Assembly: GCA_900539655.1 (NCBI GenBank)
Contig: UQCR01000056.1
Coordinates: forward strand, 1 to 43,986
DNA from: an uncultured Robinsoniella sp.
GTDB taxonomy: Bacteria; Bacillota; Clostridia; Lachnospirales; Lachnospiraceae
DNA length: 43,986 nt
Reading direction: 5' to 3'
Shown here: positions 1 through 9,451 of the stretch, piece by piece
How the letters are laid out: every line of letters begins with the position of its first letter
How positions within the stretch are numbered: the stretch's first letter is position 1
Program-made: the position numbers and the translations under genes
Notes under the pieces: model-generated
Databases searched by the model: none
Seen by the model: the letters and a program-made list of their open reading frames with translations, nothing else
Told to the model about the DNA's origin: nothing

Positions 1-40
1 TGCGAAATGCATCAGGATTTCGGAGCGAATGCCCGCGTGC

Positions 41-266
41 CGCCAAAAAGGGCTCTGGGAAGGTTAGAAAATGCCAGTTCTGCGGTAAGCCTTCCAAATC
101 AATGTCCTGGCTCGCCCCCTTCTCTTTCCGTACACTACCTCCATCTACAAAGCGTCATTACTCAGCGAAACCCCAATATAAGTCACCCAATAGACCCCTA
201 TAAAACGTTCCCTATACCCGCCAAAAAGCGCTCCGGCAAGGTTAGAAAATCCCAGTTCCACAGTAA
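41..266. repeat. Pair of imperfect 48-bp direct repeats
   Basis: Copy 1 is at 41-88 and copy 2 at 219-266. Both begin CGCCAAAAAG and share AAGGTTAGAAAAT followed by CCAGTTC, with only a handful of mismatches. On the minus strand both copies can be read as a similar peptide (ELxFSNL..ALFGG), so they may be leftovers of duplicated coding DNA or a dispersed intergenic repeat. No gene could be supported in 1-269; the rest of this stretch shows nothing else clear. Confidence 0.6.
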
Positions 267-269
267 AAA

Positions 270-1907
270 TCACAAACACGCACTGATCTCAGGAATTTTT
301 TTTCCTCTGAGCCTGTACTCTTTGGGTGAACATTTTTGGGTCTTTTTAAATATGTAATTAAAGTAATGGGAATCCTTATATCCCACCTGATATCCAATCT
401 CGGAAGTCTTCTGGTTGGAGCACATCAATAGTTCTTTCGCCTTATCCATACGTACTTCGGTGAGATATTCTACAAAAGTCATGCCTGACTCCTGGCTGAA
501 AACGGAACTGAAATAGCTGGGGCTCATATTTACATGGGATGCAAGCCTGTTTAATGACATGTCTTCCTGCATATAATTTTCCGTAATATAAGATTTTGCC
601 TTAAGCAGAATATCCGAATATTTACGTCCGGAAGCACTGTCTCTTAACAGAAGTACATTTTCAAGAAGCTCACGGATGTATTGTTTGGTTGTATCCAGAC
701 CCACTATATGTTCCGTCAGTTCCTTAATCTCTCCGCAATTTTCTATCAGCTCTTCTTTGCTCAGCTGAATCTCTTCTCCAAATGCAATCACACTGAAATA
801 AATATCCATGCAGATATATTGGCGCATCATTAATGATCTCAGGTTGTCCTGGCTGTTCTTTCCAAAATATCCCTTGATAAAGCTTGGCACCTCATCCAGA
901 GTGCCGTTTCTCAAAAACTGTCGGATCATTTTTCTGGAATCCTCAACAGAATAAACCTTGTATATATCAATATCAGCCACTGCCCCTGGCAGATAGTTGC
1001 CCTGATACACTACCCTGTTCCAATTTTCCACAAAGCGGCTTGAGAATACCTTGTCCGCCTCATTATAACAATCCCTCAGTTCCCGAAGCCTGGATACCAT
1101 CTTCCCTACTCCCGCATAATATTCCAGATTATCATAGCCTTCAATCAGCTTTATCAGATACTTGCAAAACTTTGCTATTTTTTCATTTAATTCCTCGCTG
1201 CTGTCACCTTTTATCAGAAATGCCACTCCTTCTGCCCCTCTTTCATATACAAAAACATGGTTTTGGGTTTCCACATATTTCTGAATTTGTTCCAAAACCT
1301 CAACTACTCCTTCGGAGTATTCTGCCTCATGGTCTTTTTTCCGTATTTTAAACAGAATCATATTATATTTTTCCGCACTCAGCTCCATTCCCAGCTGACG
1401 CCCCTGTTCCAGTGCTGCCGACATCGGTACCTGTTCCGTTACCAGCATAGTGAAAAAACACTGGATATTTCTTCTGACATTCTCCTCCATTTCTTTGGAA
1501 TACTTCTCAAGGAGCATACGTTCTTCACGCTCTTTATCAATTATTTCGGCTACCTCTTTAATTGCCACAAGCAGTCTTTTTGAGGATATTGGCTTTAGAA
1601 GATACTCCTGCACCCCCATTTTTATTGCCTCCTGGGCATAACCAAATTCTCCATATCCACTTAATATAATAACTTTCGTATCCGGCAGTTCACGCAGAAC
1701 AGCCTTACTCAGTTCAAATCCATCCATGAAGGGCATTTTAATATCCGTGATCAGAATATCCGGTTTCGTTTTTATGATCATGGGATAAGCCAATTCCCCG
1801 TCAGACGCTTCCCCTACAAAAGAAAGCCCTTCCCGTTCCCACTGGATGCCTTTTTTAATACCGTTTCGAATTAGAATTTCATCTTCTACTAAAAATACCT
1901 TAATCAT
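270..1907 (-). CDS. YesN-type response regulator (REC + AraC HTH)
   Basis: This is a two-component response regulator of 545 aa that should bind DNA when phosphorylated. The receiver domain fills about residues 1-120, with the acidic pair E8/D9, the phospho-acceptor D55 (in LITDIKMP) and the conserved K105 (in YLLKP). A long helical linker follows, and a double helix-turn-helix of the AraC type lies at about 445-540. This arrangement is that of YesN, which pairs with a YesM-type membrane histidine kinase; no kinase is present in the window. A GAGGGGGATCAAT ribosome site precedes the ATG. It lies directly downstream of the giant GH127 gene on the same strand, but a terminator separates them. 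YesN proteins usually control sugar uptake or glycan-degrading genes, so control of the GH127 gene is a reasonable inference. Confidence 0.9.
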   Translation of the reverse strand: MIKVFLVEDEILIRNGIKKGIQWEREGLSFVGEASDGELAYPMIIKTKPDILITDIKMPFMDGFELSKAVLRELPDTKVIILSGYGEFGYAQEAIKMGVQEYLLKPISSKRLLVAIKEVAEIIDKEREERMLLEKYSKEMEENVRRNIQCFFTMLVTEQVPMSAALEQGRQLGMELSAEKYNMILFKIRKKDHEAEYSEGVVEVLEQIQKYVETQNHVFVYERGAEGVAFLIKGDSSEELNEKIAKFCKYLIKLIEGYDNLEYYAGVGKMVSRLRELRDCYNEADKVFSSRFVENWNRVVYQGNYLPGAVADIDIYKVYSVEDSRKMIRQFLRNGTLDEVPSFIKGYFGKNSQDNLRSLMMRQYICMDIYFSVIAFGEEIQLSKEELIENCGEIKELTEHIVGLDTTKQYIRELLENVLLLRDSASGRKYSDILLKAKSYITENYMQEDMSLNRLASHVNMSPSYFSSVFSQESGMTFVEYLTEVRMDKAKELLMCSNQKTSEIGYQVGYKDSHYFNYIFKKTQKCSPKEYRLRGKKIPEISACL

Positions 1908-2051
1908 ATTGATCCCCCTCGCGTATTACAGGCAGCCTGCAATACTGCCACAATTGTTAATATCTTCATAACTGTTCAGTATTTTTCATTCCTTCTGAAT
2001 AGTTATTTTTTTCCTATTTATAGTAATACAAAAATAAACGGAAAAAGAAAC

Positions 2052-2084
2052 GGGATTTCTTATTAATAAAGTGGGATTTCTTAT
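2052..2084. repeat. 12-bp direct repeat, 21-bp spacing, upstream of yesN
   Basis: GGGATTTCTTAT occurs at 2052-2063 and again at 2073-2084, exactly 21 bp (two helical turns) apart. Sites of this geometry suit the two HTH motifs of AraC-type proteins. It lies upstream of the yesN start, so autoregulation is possible. Closer to the gene, 1970-1979 and 1995-2004 form a 10-bp inverted repeat (AACTGTTCAG/CTGAATAGTT, one G-T pair) that could fold in the yesN leader. Confidence 0.4.
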
Positions 2085-2106
2085 CGGAAACTTATAAATG
2101 CCTTCT

Positions 2107-2148
2107 AAAAAGAATTTTAACCCCGAATATCAATTCGGGATTAAAATC
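2107..2148 (-). terminator. Rho-independent terminator of the GH127 gene
   Basis: On the minus strand GATTTTAATCCCGAA pairs with TTCGGGGTTAAAATTC around a 6-nt loop and is followed by TTTTT. It begins about 12 bases past the GH127 stop codon. Confidence 0.8.
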
Positions 2149-2160
2149 TTTTTTTATTAA

Positions 2161-5100
2161 TTATTTAATTGTGATTCCTTTTATTTTGGAATATGATCCG
2201 TATACTTTCTTTTTATCAACCATACGGTAAGCTTTGATTTTTACAAAGTATTTCTTTCCACTCTTTAATCCTTTTACAGTGGTTTTCACTGTTTTCTGTT
2301 TCTTAACTGTCGCCTTTTTCTTATATCCTTTTGACTTGTCAGCAGAAACATAGACTTCATAGCCGGCAGCCCCGCTTATTTTCTTCCAGCTGATATCCAT
2401 TCTGCCCTTTTTAGCGGACTTCACTTTTATGGACGGCGCTTTTAAAAGCGCTACTTTTACAGCTGAACTGCTTGTGCTGTTGTATGAACCTGAGGATGCC
2501 ACTGCCAGTACTTTATAATAATAAGTCTTTCCGGTAGATACTTTGCGGTCTGTATAAGAAGAGGACGTAACGGTCTTGATTTTACGGTAACCGCTCTTTG
2601 CTTTTGTGGATCGGTATACATTGTATTTTATTGCTTTGGAGGATTTGCTCCAGCTTACTTTTACTTTTTCTGCACCTGACTGAACCGCTTTTACTTTTCC
2701 AGGTACTGCAAGCTTAACGGTTACAGTCATGGATGCCTTCACACCTGATCCATCCTGTGCCGTCACTGTGATCACCGACTGTCCCGGCTCTTTTGCCACG
2801 ATCTGATTTCCGTTTGCCGTCACTGCCTTCGTGTTAGAAGAAGTGCAGGTTACGTTTTTATTGCTGGCATCTGCAGGTGTTATCTGCGTCTGAAGCGTAA
2901 AGCTCTCTCCAACGGTAACTGTTTTAGCTGTCGGATTCAATGTAATGCCCTTAACCGGTACTGGCTTTGGTGCCGGAGCTTTTACCGTCACGGATAAGGT
3001 TGCCTTCACACCGGAGCCATCGGTTGCCGAAACGGTTATCACTGCTGTTCCGGGTGCCACTGCCGTAATTTTATTTCCGCTTACCATTGCAACTTTTTCA
3101 TTGCCTGACTGATACTTCAGGTTCTTATTGGCTGCATTTTCCGGAAGCACTTTTGCATCGATCAGTGTACTTTCACCTGTGACCATGGTTTTCTGGCTCC
3201 ATCCGGGCAGAATCTGGCTTACCAGTACTTCTTCGGGTTCTACCGGCACATCTTTTCTCTCAATGGTAACGGCATAATCCTTATAAGTCTCATGATCTTC
3301 TGCGTATACCCGCAGTGATGTATCTGTTTTGTCGCCTTCCAGCACGATTTTCTGGACAGCAGAATCATTTACAAGAATATCATTTACATAAAGAAGCCCA
3401 TAAGTATCTGCCAGCTTTGCCGTGAGTCCGACTTCCTGTGTCTCTTTTGGCACAGTAATCAGGCAACTGTCTTCTTTCATTTCTACGGTTCCCACATTTG
3501 GTGTAAGGGAAACCAGATATGCATTCTTGCTATAACTGGTTGAGATATACATCTCCTCCACTAATCTTGCTGAAGCCTCATTTACCGCACCTTCGAACTT
3601 CAGAGGTACTACATCGTAAGTTTTCTGGGTTCCGGTTGCAGTGTCGTCTACGGTAATGGACTGTGCTTTCTCTACTGCATCTTCCGGAATCTCAATCTTC
3701 ATTTCATAGACAGCATCTTTTCCGGTATAATTTAACTTCTCCTGATAAATAACCTGGTCACCAGCTGTAACCTTTAATGTTTTTCCATTATCAATTTTTG
3801 CTAAATTACATAAAATGTAGTTTTTCTTCTCTTTGTTCACGATCATCCGGTATGTGAAGTAGCCGCCCGGTTTTGCATAACGTGTCGTCATGCCATTTAC
3901 CGCTTCATCGCTTCCACCCACAGAACCTGCTCCATTGTTGTCATCCAGCTGGTGAATATTATCATTTTCGTATTGTCCGTATCCTGCCTTGATAACATCA
4001 ATCTTTGCCTGGTTTGCACGGCCTTCTTCTTTTTGTTTCAGAATAACTGCCTGCTGGTCTTCGGCACTGCTGTCTGCACCTGTAAAATACCAGTAAATTC
4101 CATAGCGCTGTGTATGCTGCAGATAATGGGTAGAAAATGTCAGGTCGTGATCCGTTCCTTCCAGCTTAAATGCCAGATTCCCGTCTTCTCCCACTGTCTT
4201 AACCATATACCGGTTAATATTTTCCATAAAATCATCTACTGTATATTCATCAATATCAATGGTTTCAGTTCCAAGAACTGCCCTTTTTCCATCCTTAGGG
4301 CTGGCTGATTCCGAACCGACTACCTTTGTCTTTGGAATAGACACCGCTACTCCGCAGGTGGTCAGATCCATTTTATCGTCTGTACCAAGTTCTGCACTTA
4401 ATACCACAGGACCATATTTAAAAGCGTATACCCCGTCATTGTCCGGCAAGGTGTATGCCCTTACTTCCATGGGCAGCTGCACACTCACGGTGTCGCCATC
4501 CTCCCAGGTTCTGTCAATACAGATATATCCGCCTGCCGTCTCTGCCTTCTGGTCTGCTCCATTCACTTTGACAACTGGTGTTCCCGCAACCCAGGAAGGT
4601 ACTGCCAGACGCAAGTTCATCTCTGCTTTATCGGCTCCATTTAATAAGGAAACTGTAAATTCTGAAGTATCTGTTTCCGGAATGGAAGTATTCTGAGTAA
4701 GCTTAATATGATTCTCATCCCAGGTCAATTCAGAACTCAGATACTGATTGACAAAAAGGGTACGGTCTTTATAGAAATAAATACTGTCTCCAAGCTTTGT
4801 AAAATTCTCCATGCCGCTTCCGGTACAGCACCAGAACTGATTATTATTGATATTGGTGTCCGCATATACTTTAAAGTATCCTGCTGCCATAGGCTGGAAA
4901 TAGGTGGTCATACCTGTATCCGGATTTATGGATGACATAATGGCATTGAGGAAGGTGTTTTCGTAATAATCAGAGTATTTTTTATTTCCGGTTATCTTGA
5001 ATAATTCTCTGGTCATCTTAAGCATATTGTAAGTGTTACATGTCTCACAATTGCACTGGGTCCGCTCAGCATCCAGGATATTGTCTGCGCCGAAATGTTC

Positions 5101-8100
5101 CCACTCACTGTTGCCTCCGGTGATATAAGTATGACGTTCAATTACCATATCCCAGAATGCTTCCGCATATTCCAGATAGAGCGATGCATCCTGTTCTTCC
5201 CCGTTAATTGTCTTCCCCTCCAGGGCGCGGTAGCGGTTTAATGCTCCCAGGAATTTCGGAATCGTTGTGTTGGCATGCTTTCCGTTTAGAATATTGGGTG
5301 TTCCTGCAAGTACGTTCTCAAACAAAGTATCTTCATCAAACATATGGGCAGCTTTGGCATGTTCTTCTTTACCGCTATATTTGTAAAGTTCATAGAGGCA
5401 GTCATTCATTCCGCCATATTCAATATTCAGCACCCGGCGCTGTGTGGCTGTATCCCACTTACTGGTTCTGTTGTAAATCCAGTCTCCAAGGGATGATGCC
5501 GTCTTTAGAGCTTTTTCATCTCCAGTGAATTTAAAAACGTCCACCAGACCTGCCAGAATCTTATGCATGGTATACCATGGAACCCAGTTTGCTCCGCCTG
5601 TTTTTCCCTCCATAATATCAAACTGTTTCTCAATATTATTCCGGTCTTCAATCTTGGCACCGAATATAAAGCCGGTTCCAACTGCCTCCTGGCACTCCTC
5701 CAGTTCCTGAATTAAGTACGCAAGGCGTTCTTTCATCCAGGTTCTGTCCTCTTCCTTTTCCGCTGTCAGATATGCCTGTGCACATGCGGTTAAGTAATGT
5801 CCAAGGGTATGTCCCCCGATATAACTGTCTTCCCATCCGATATACGGCTGCTTATTTAGCGTACTTAGTCCTGCAGTCTCCCGGAATCTGGACAGCAGCC
5901 TGTCCGCATCAAATTCCTTTAAGAAAGCAATATCTTTTTCCGTAACCTGATCATAGTAATCATTTGTTACATCTACTGCCCCAAGTGCAAATTCTTCGAT
6001 TCCCGTAATGTCCGTATCAGCCAGAACAAGAAAACGGAATGATTTCGATTTTGTGAGATTGCCAAGGGAAAGCGCAGCCTTTAAAATTACCTCTGCATCC
6101 TTTTCTCCTGCCTTAGGCCTGTTCACCGTACCATCTGTGGAAATTACATCCGTATTACTGCTTTCCCAGAGTATGCTGCTTCCATTCAGTCCCATCTTGG
6201 GCAGTTCCAGAAAATCTTTGGTAAGCTCGCCCTCTGTTAACTTTAATGCCTTAAAGTCTTCTGCAATCCGGTCTTCATCAGTCATATCCAGATTTTTATC
6301 AGCGTAATTCTGCCACACCTCCTGATCGCTCATGGCATAATTATAAACATCAAAATAAGAAATTGTTCCGATGTATCCCGGGTCGTTTCCATAGAGTGAC
6401 AATCCCATATAACCAATGGCATCCGCAGGATTCTTTACACCGTTTTTCAAAATATCGCTCAGATTATATCCGTGTTTTGTCGTTCCTGCCAGCTTGCCGT
6501 TAATATACAGTTTTGCAATCTGATCTTCACTGAATACCATGGTAGCCGTTGTATCTTCTCCTGGTTTGACAGCTCCGCCGATATTAACGGACTGTTCGCT
6601 TTTTCCACCTGCTTTTAAGGTAAAGGCTACTTCCCCGCCTGCTCTGATAGGATTGAGGAATACATAGTTATTCGTATCTTTTGTTCCCAGATTATAGAGC
6701 CATGCAAAATCCATCTGTGAGGTATTGAATTTTACTTCAATGGTAATACTTTCATCTCCGTCTTCGAGAATACCGGAAGGAATCTTAACGTACTGGCTTT
6801 TATTTCCTGTAAAATTAAGTTTCTTTTCCCCGTTTTCATCTGTAATTACATTGCTTTCATTCATACCTGCCAGTAACGCATTGCATCTGCCCTGCTTATC
6901 TACCAGCATCCCATCCTGCACTGTCATATCATAGCTTACATACAACTGGTTCTCTGTCTGTGCCGTTACAAGGAGCGTGAATTCTTTCGTCTTCGTCACC
7001 TCTCCATAAGTGACAGAGGCTGTTAAGATTACCTGGGCATCTTCTTCACCAGGATTTGGACGCACTACCTGTCCCTGATTGGAAATGACATCTTCCCGGC
7101 TGCTGCTCCATGTAATTGCGCTTCCATTCCTTCCTGTATCCGGAAGGGCCACATCATGTACCAGTGTATCAGAATTTACAAACGGATTTAACAATGCCAG
7201 ATCTTTATCCACGATTTCTTCATCCGTAAATATACCCCCATAGCGGTGGTACAATGCAGAAACTTCTTCAGCAGCTGCACAGTGGCTGTAGATTTCAAAA
7301 TCATCAAATGCCAGTTTTGCAAATCCACCGTTATACTTTGGCGAATTAAATCCCAGATACTTGCTGTCGGTGCCATTACCGTTAATTTTATTACCTTTGC
7401 TATTATATTTTACTTCCTGTGCAACTCCATTGCGGTAGATGCAGGCTTCTCCTGCCTCACTGTCATAAGTAACCGTCACATATACCCATTCATCCACCGG
7501 AAAGAATTGATCCCTGTCATCCTCAACGGATATCTCCATGGGCTGTCCACCGCCTACCGAAGTTCCAACAGACAACTTCAGCGGTACTGTATCGCTCAGG
7601 CTGGACAGATACCATCCTTCACCTGCGTAATTACCATTGGGCTTTGCCCACATAATAATATGTTCGCCCTTGCCCAATGATTCAGGCGCTTTTACCCAGA
7701 ATGCTGCCGTCAGCATAGATGGCTGCAGGGACGCGCTGTTCCCCAGATTCAGATAAGCTTTCCCATCTAACTGCAGTGCATTTCCATTCATTCCTTCTAT
7801 GTAATTTTCAGATCCGGTCAATGCTATCGGAAGATCTTTTCCGGAAGTATCCGAAACGTTCCCGTCAAACTTTAACTGAAGTTCCAGATCCTCATCCTGA
7901 ATGGAATCACTGGTATAAATGCGGATCCAGTTAAGATTAATTGTCTTTCCTTTTACTACGTCAGATTTACGCACATCTATACTGAGATAGCCATCCTCGT
8001 CCGCCGTTGCTTCACCTTTCACTACGGCATTTCCCTGCTTCGGTATATCACCGCTGCTTCCGATATGCTGCTCACCGGATTCCCCTTTGTTGGCATAGAC

Positions 8101-8616
8101 TTCCACCGGGCTGGAATTCCCCCAGTTATTCCCGACTCCAACCTCCACGTCATAGGTTTTTCCTGCCTGAAGTTCGAATTTATAATCCACATACAACTCC
8201 TGAAAGCCGCTCTCATTCTGATTTCTGCCATATCGGAAACTGAGGTCCTTAGATACTCCATCATCCGTCAGCTGTTCATTTGCCCAGGTGTATTTGGTAT
8301 AGACTCCTGTGTCCGGATATGTCTCACTTGACACTTCTCCGCCCGGATCGTCTATTCCCCACATTTTACCTGTACCTGGATCTTCTCCTAAGACCTGATC
8401 CGTTACCGTGTTCCATGCCCCGAATTCATCCCCCTCAGAAACTGTCGTCACATCATGATCGCCTGCATCCACAAAATAAAGTAATGTCCTCTCTGCCTCT
8501 TCCCTGGTATCAGATGTTTTTGCATCTGCCTGAATTGGTGCTATGCTGCCGGCAACCATCGTAACAGCCAAAAAACCACTCAATAACTTTTTCCATAAAA
8601 CCTTCTTTTTACCCAT
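2161..8616 (-). CDS. Secreted multidomain GH127 beta-L-arabinofuranosidase-like protein
   Basis: This 2151-aa extracellular enzyme probably removes beta-L-arabinofuranose from plant glycans or hydroxyproline-rich glycoproteins. A Sec signal peptide covers about residues 1-32. A carbohydrate-binding-like region (about 45-235) is followed by a LamG/concanavalin domain (245-457), an Ig-like aBig repeat (465-545), a second LamG (555-772), a second aBig repeat (780-865), the GH127 catalytic region (about 875-1450), a beta-rich region (to about 1660), a cadherin-like domain (about 1690-1785), two Big_2 domains (about 1795-1970) and two fibronectin III-like domains (1975-2151). The GH127 zinc/catalytic set is intact: E1191 and C1193 (in CNCETC) and the C1263-C1264 pair (in WCCTG), matching Glu338, Cys340, Cys417 and Cys418 of HypBA1. 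There is no LPXTG motif, SLH domain or C-terminal membrane anchor, so it may be released or held non-covalently. The start has a GGAGAGGAGATAGCA ribosome site. Substrate specificity within GH127 is inferred. Confidence 0.88.
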   Translation of the reverse strand: MGKKKVLWKKLLSGFLAVTMVAGSIAPIQADAKTSDTREEAERTLLYFVDAGDHDVTTVSEGDEFGAWNTVTDQVLGEDPGTGKMWGIDDPGGEVSSETYPDTGVYTKYTWANEQLTDDGVSKDLSFRYGRNQNESGFQELYVDYKFELQAGKTYDVEVGVGNNWGNSSPVEVYANKGESGEQHIGSSGDIPKQGNAVVKGEATADEDGYLSIDVRKSDVVKGKTINLNWIRIYTSDSIQDEDLELQLKFDGNVSDTSGKDLPIALTGSENYIEGMNGNALQLDGKAYLNLGNSASLQPSMLTAAFWVKAPESLGKGEHIIMWAKPNGNYAGEGWYLSSLSDTVPLKLSVGTSVGGGQPMEISVEDDRDQFFPVDEWVYVTVTYDSEAGEACIYRNGVAQEVKYNSKGNKINGNGTDSKYLGFNSPKYNGGFAKLAFDDFEIYSHCAAAEEVSALYHRYGGIFTDEEIVDKDLALLNPFVNSDTLVHDVALPDTGRNGSAITWSSSREDVISNQGQVVRPNPGEEDAQVILTASVTYGEVTKTKEFTLLVTAQTENQLYVSYDMTVQDGMLVDKQGRCNALLAGMNESNVITDENGEKKLNFTGNKSQYVKIPSGILEDGDESITIEVKFNTSQMDFAWLYNLGTKDTNNYVFLNPIRAGGEVAFTLKAGGKSEQSVNIGGAVKPGEDTTATMVFSEDQIAKLYINGKLAGTTKHGYNLSDILKNGVKNPADAIGYMGLSLYGNDPGYIGTISYFDVYNYAMSDQEVWQNYADKNLDMTDEDRIAEDFKALKLTEGELTKDFLELPKMGLNGSSILWESSNTDVISTDGTVNRPKAGEKDAEVILKAALSLGNLTKSKSFRFLVLADTDITGIEEFALGAVDVTNDYYDQVTEKDIAFLKEFDADRLLSRFRETAGLSTLNKQPYIGWEDSYIGGHTLGHYLTACAQAYLTAEKEEDRTWMKERLAYLIQELEECQEAVGTGFIFGAKIEDRNNIEKQFDIMEGKTGGANWVPWYTMHKILAGLVDVFKFTGDEKALKTASSLGDWIYNRTSKWDTATQRRVLNIEYGGMNDCLYELYKYSGKEEHAKAAHMFDEDTLFENVLAGTPNILNGKHANTTIPKFLGALNRYRALEGKTINGEEQDASLYLEYAEAFWDMVIERHTYITGGNSEWEHFGADNILDAERTQCNCETCNTYNMLKMTRELFKITGNKKYSDYYENTFLNAIMSSINPDTGMTTYFQPMAAGYFKVYADTNINNNQFWCCTGSGMENFTKLGDSIYFYKDRTLFVNQYLSSELTWDENHIKLTQNTSIPETDTSEFTVSLLNGADKAEMNLRLAVPSWVAGTPVVKVNGADQKAETAGGYICIDRTWEDGDTVSVQLPMEVRAYTLPDNDGVYAFKYGPVVLSAELGTDDKMDLTTCGVAVSIPKTKVVGSESASPKDGKRAVLGTETIDIDEYTVDDFMENINRYMVKTVGEDGNLAFKLEGTDHDLTFSTHYLQHTQRYGIYWYFTGADSSAEDQQAVILKQKEEGRANQAKIDVIKAGYGQYENDNIHQLDDNNGAGSVGGSDEAVNGMTTRYAKPGGYFTYRMIVNKEKKNYILCNLAKIDNGKTLKVTAGDQVIYQEKLNYTGKDAVYEMKIEIPEDAVEKAQSITVDDTATGTQKTYDVVPLKFEGAVNEASARLVEEMYISTSYSKNAYLVSLTPNVGTVEMKEDSCLITVPKETQEVGLTAKLADTYGLLYVNDILVNDSAVQKIVLEGDKTDTSLRVYAEDHETYKDYAVTIERKDVPVEPEEVLVSQILPGWSQKTMVTGESTLIDAKVLPENAANKNLKYQSGNEKVAMVSGNKITAVAPGTAVITVSATDGSGVKATLSVTVKAPAPKPVPVKGITLNPTAKTVTVGESFTLQTQITPADASNKNVTCTSSNTKAVTANGNQIVAKEPGQSVITVTAQDGSGVKASMTVTVKLAVPGKVKAVQSGAEKVKVSWSKSSKAIKYNVYRSTKAKSGYRKIKTVTSSSYTDRKVSTGKTYYYKVLAVASSGSYNSTSSSAVKVALLKAPSIKVKSAKKGRMDISWKKISGAAGYEVYVSADKSKGYKKKATVKKQKTVKTTVKGLKSGKKYFVKIKAYRMVDKKKVYGSYSKIKGITIK

Positions 8617-8785
8617 TGCTATCTCCTCTCCAATTTTGTTGATGGCAGACTACGTTGCATTCATTTGCCATCGCTTTGCCCGGGTATGTTTAAAACTGCT
8701 CTCTGTCCGCAAACTGATACATGCAGATCACGGAAATGAATTTTAGACACGCTCCGGATTCCCTCGCTTTCTTAGTAATGGTTTA

Positions 8786-8813
8786 AGTATATTTTATGGA
8801 TGGAAATATTCAA
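8786..8813 (-). promoter_or_regulatory. Likely sigma-A promoter of the GH127 gene
   Basis: On the minus strand TTGAAT (8808-8813) and TATACT (8786-8791) are separated by 16 bp. This gives a leader of about 165 nt before the ATG at 8616. The rest of 8617-8880 shows no gene that can be supported. Confidence 0.5.
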
Positions 8814-8881
8814 TGTTCATTTTTATCAAATGGGTTGGATTATTTATCTTATTTTTTTGTCGGCATTTTATAAATGCACAC

Positions 8882-8930
8882 AAAAAAAGCCGGAACGCAA
8901 TTTTTTCGATTATTAATTGCTTTCCGGCTA
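8882..8930 (-). terminator. Terminator of the hipBA operon
   Basis: On the minus strand AGCCGGAAAGCAATT pairs with AATTGCGTTCCGGCT (one mismatch) and is followed by seven T residues (8882-8888). It ends the transcript that carries hipB, hipA and the broken third gene. Confidence 0.85.
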
Positions 8931-8971
8931 TTATGAATCAAGTTGTTTACTATGCTATTTCATCCGCGTTA

Positions 8972-9418
8972 TTACGCTTCCACCACCAGATTATCCTGGG
9001 ACGCCTTATATGGTGTCCGAATCAGCCACTCAAATGGATCGTAATAATTTAATCCAACTGCTTCCATCATCTCCATTACATCCTGCCTGTTCCTCGGTTG
9101 CGTCCGCTGTATTATAAATGCCGGGACGTGGTTTACCCTGTAATATTTACGATATCTGCAATCCATATCAATCCCCGGAATTCCGAGAAATGCTCCCGGT
9201 TCCTCTTCTGCCAGTTTATCAATTGTTTCTCAGTATGGCTCTATAATATACTGAAACTCCTCATTCCAGAAATGCTCATAAGTTATTCTGGTAACAGGTA
9301 TTTTATTTTCTTTCCATACCGCCTTTATATCTGCCACTCTGCTATAATCCGGCTCTTCCAAAATGGGCGTGGTTACTTCGTTTAATGGAACTGCATCAAT
9401 AACATCCTTCTGCAACAT
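8972..9418 (-). pseudogene. Third hipBA-operon gene, interrupted by in-frame TGA
   Basis: Two open segments in the same frame (9418-9233 and 9229-8972) are separated only by one TGA at 9230-9232, between IIEPY and ETIDKLAEEE. Reading through it gives one continuous protein of about 148 residues, which is the sign of a nonsense mutation, probably from TGG (Trp). The start at 9418 has an AAAGAGGTAGAGTAG ribosome site and lies 33 bp after the hipA stop codon. The downstream segment ends before the operon terminator. I do not recognise the family; it is hydrophilic, rich in aromatic residues and has no signal peptide or membrane segment. Its place suggests a function tied to HipBA. A shorter product restarting at ATG 9166 is possible. 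Confidence 0.7.
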
Positions 9419-9451
9419 CTACTCTACCTCTTTAGAACTTGGAAACCATAG

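Noticed and set aside
884..1583. Plus-strand open frames opposite yesN
   Set aside because: They lie antisense to a well-supported gene and lack ribosome sites and recognisable domains.
8813..9117. Plus-strand open frames at 8813-9117
   Set aside because: They cover the hipBA terminator and run antisense to the broken third gene; no ribosome site or domain supports them.
9230..9232. TGA in the third hipBA gene as a selenocysteine codon
   Set aside because: No convincing bacterial SECIS hairpin follows directly, the family is unknown and TGG to TGA is the simpler explanation.
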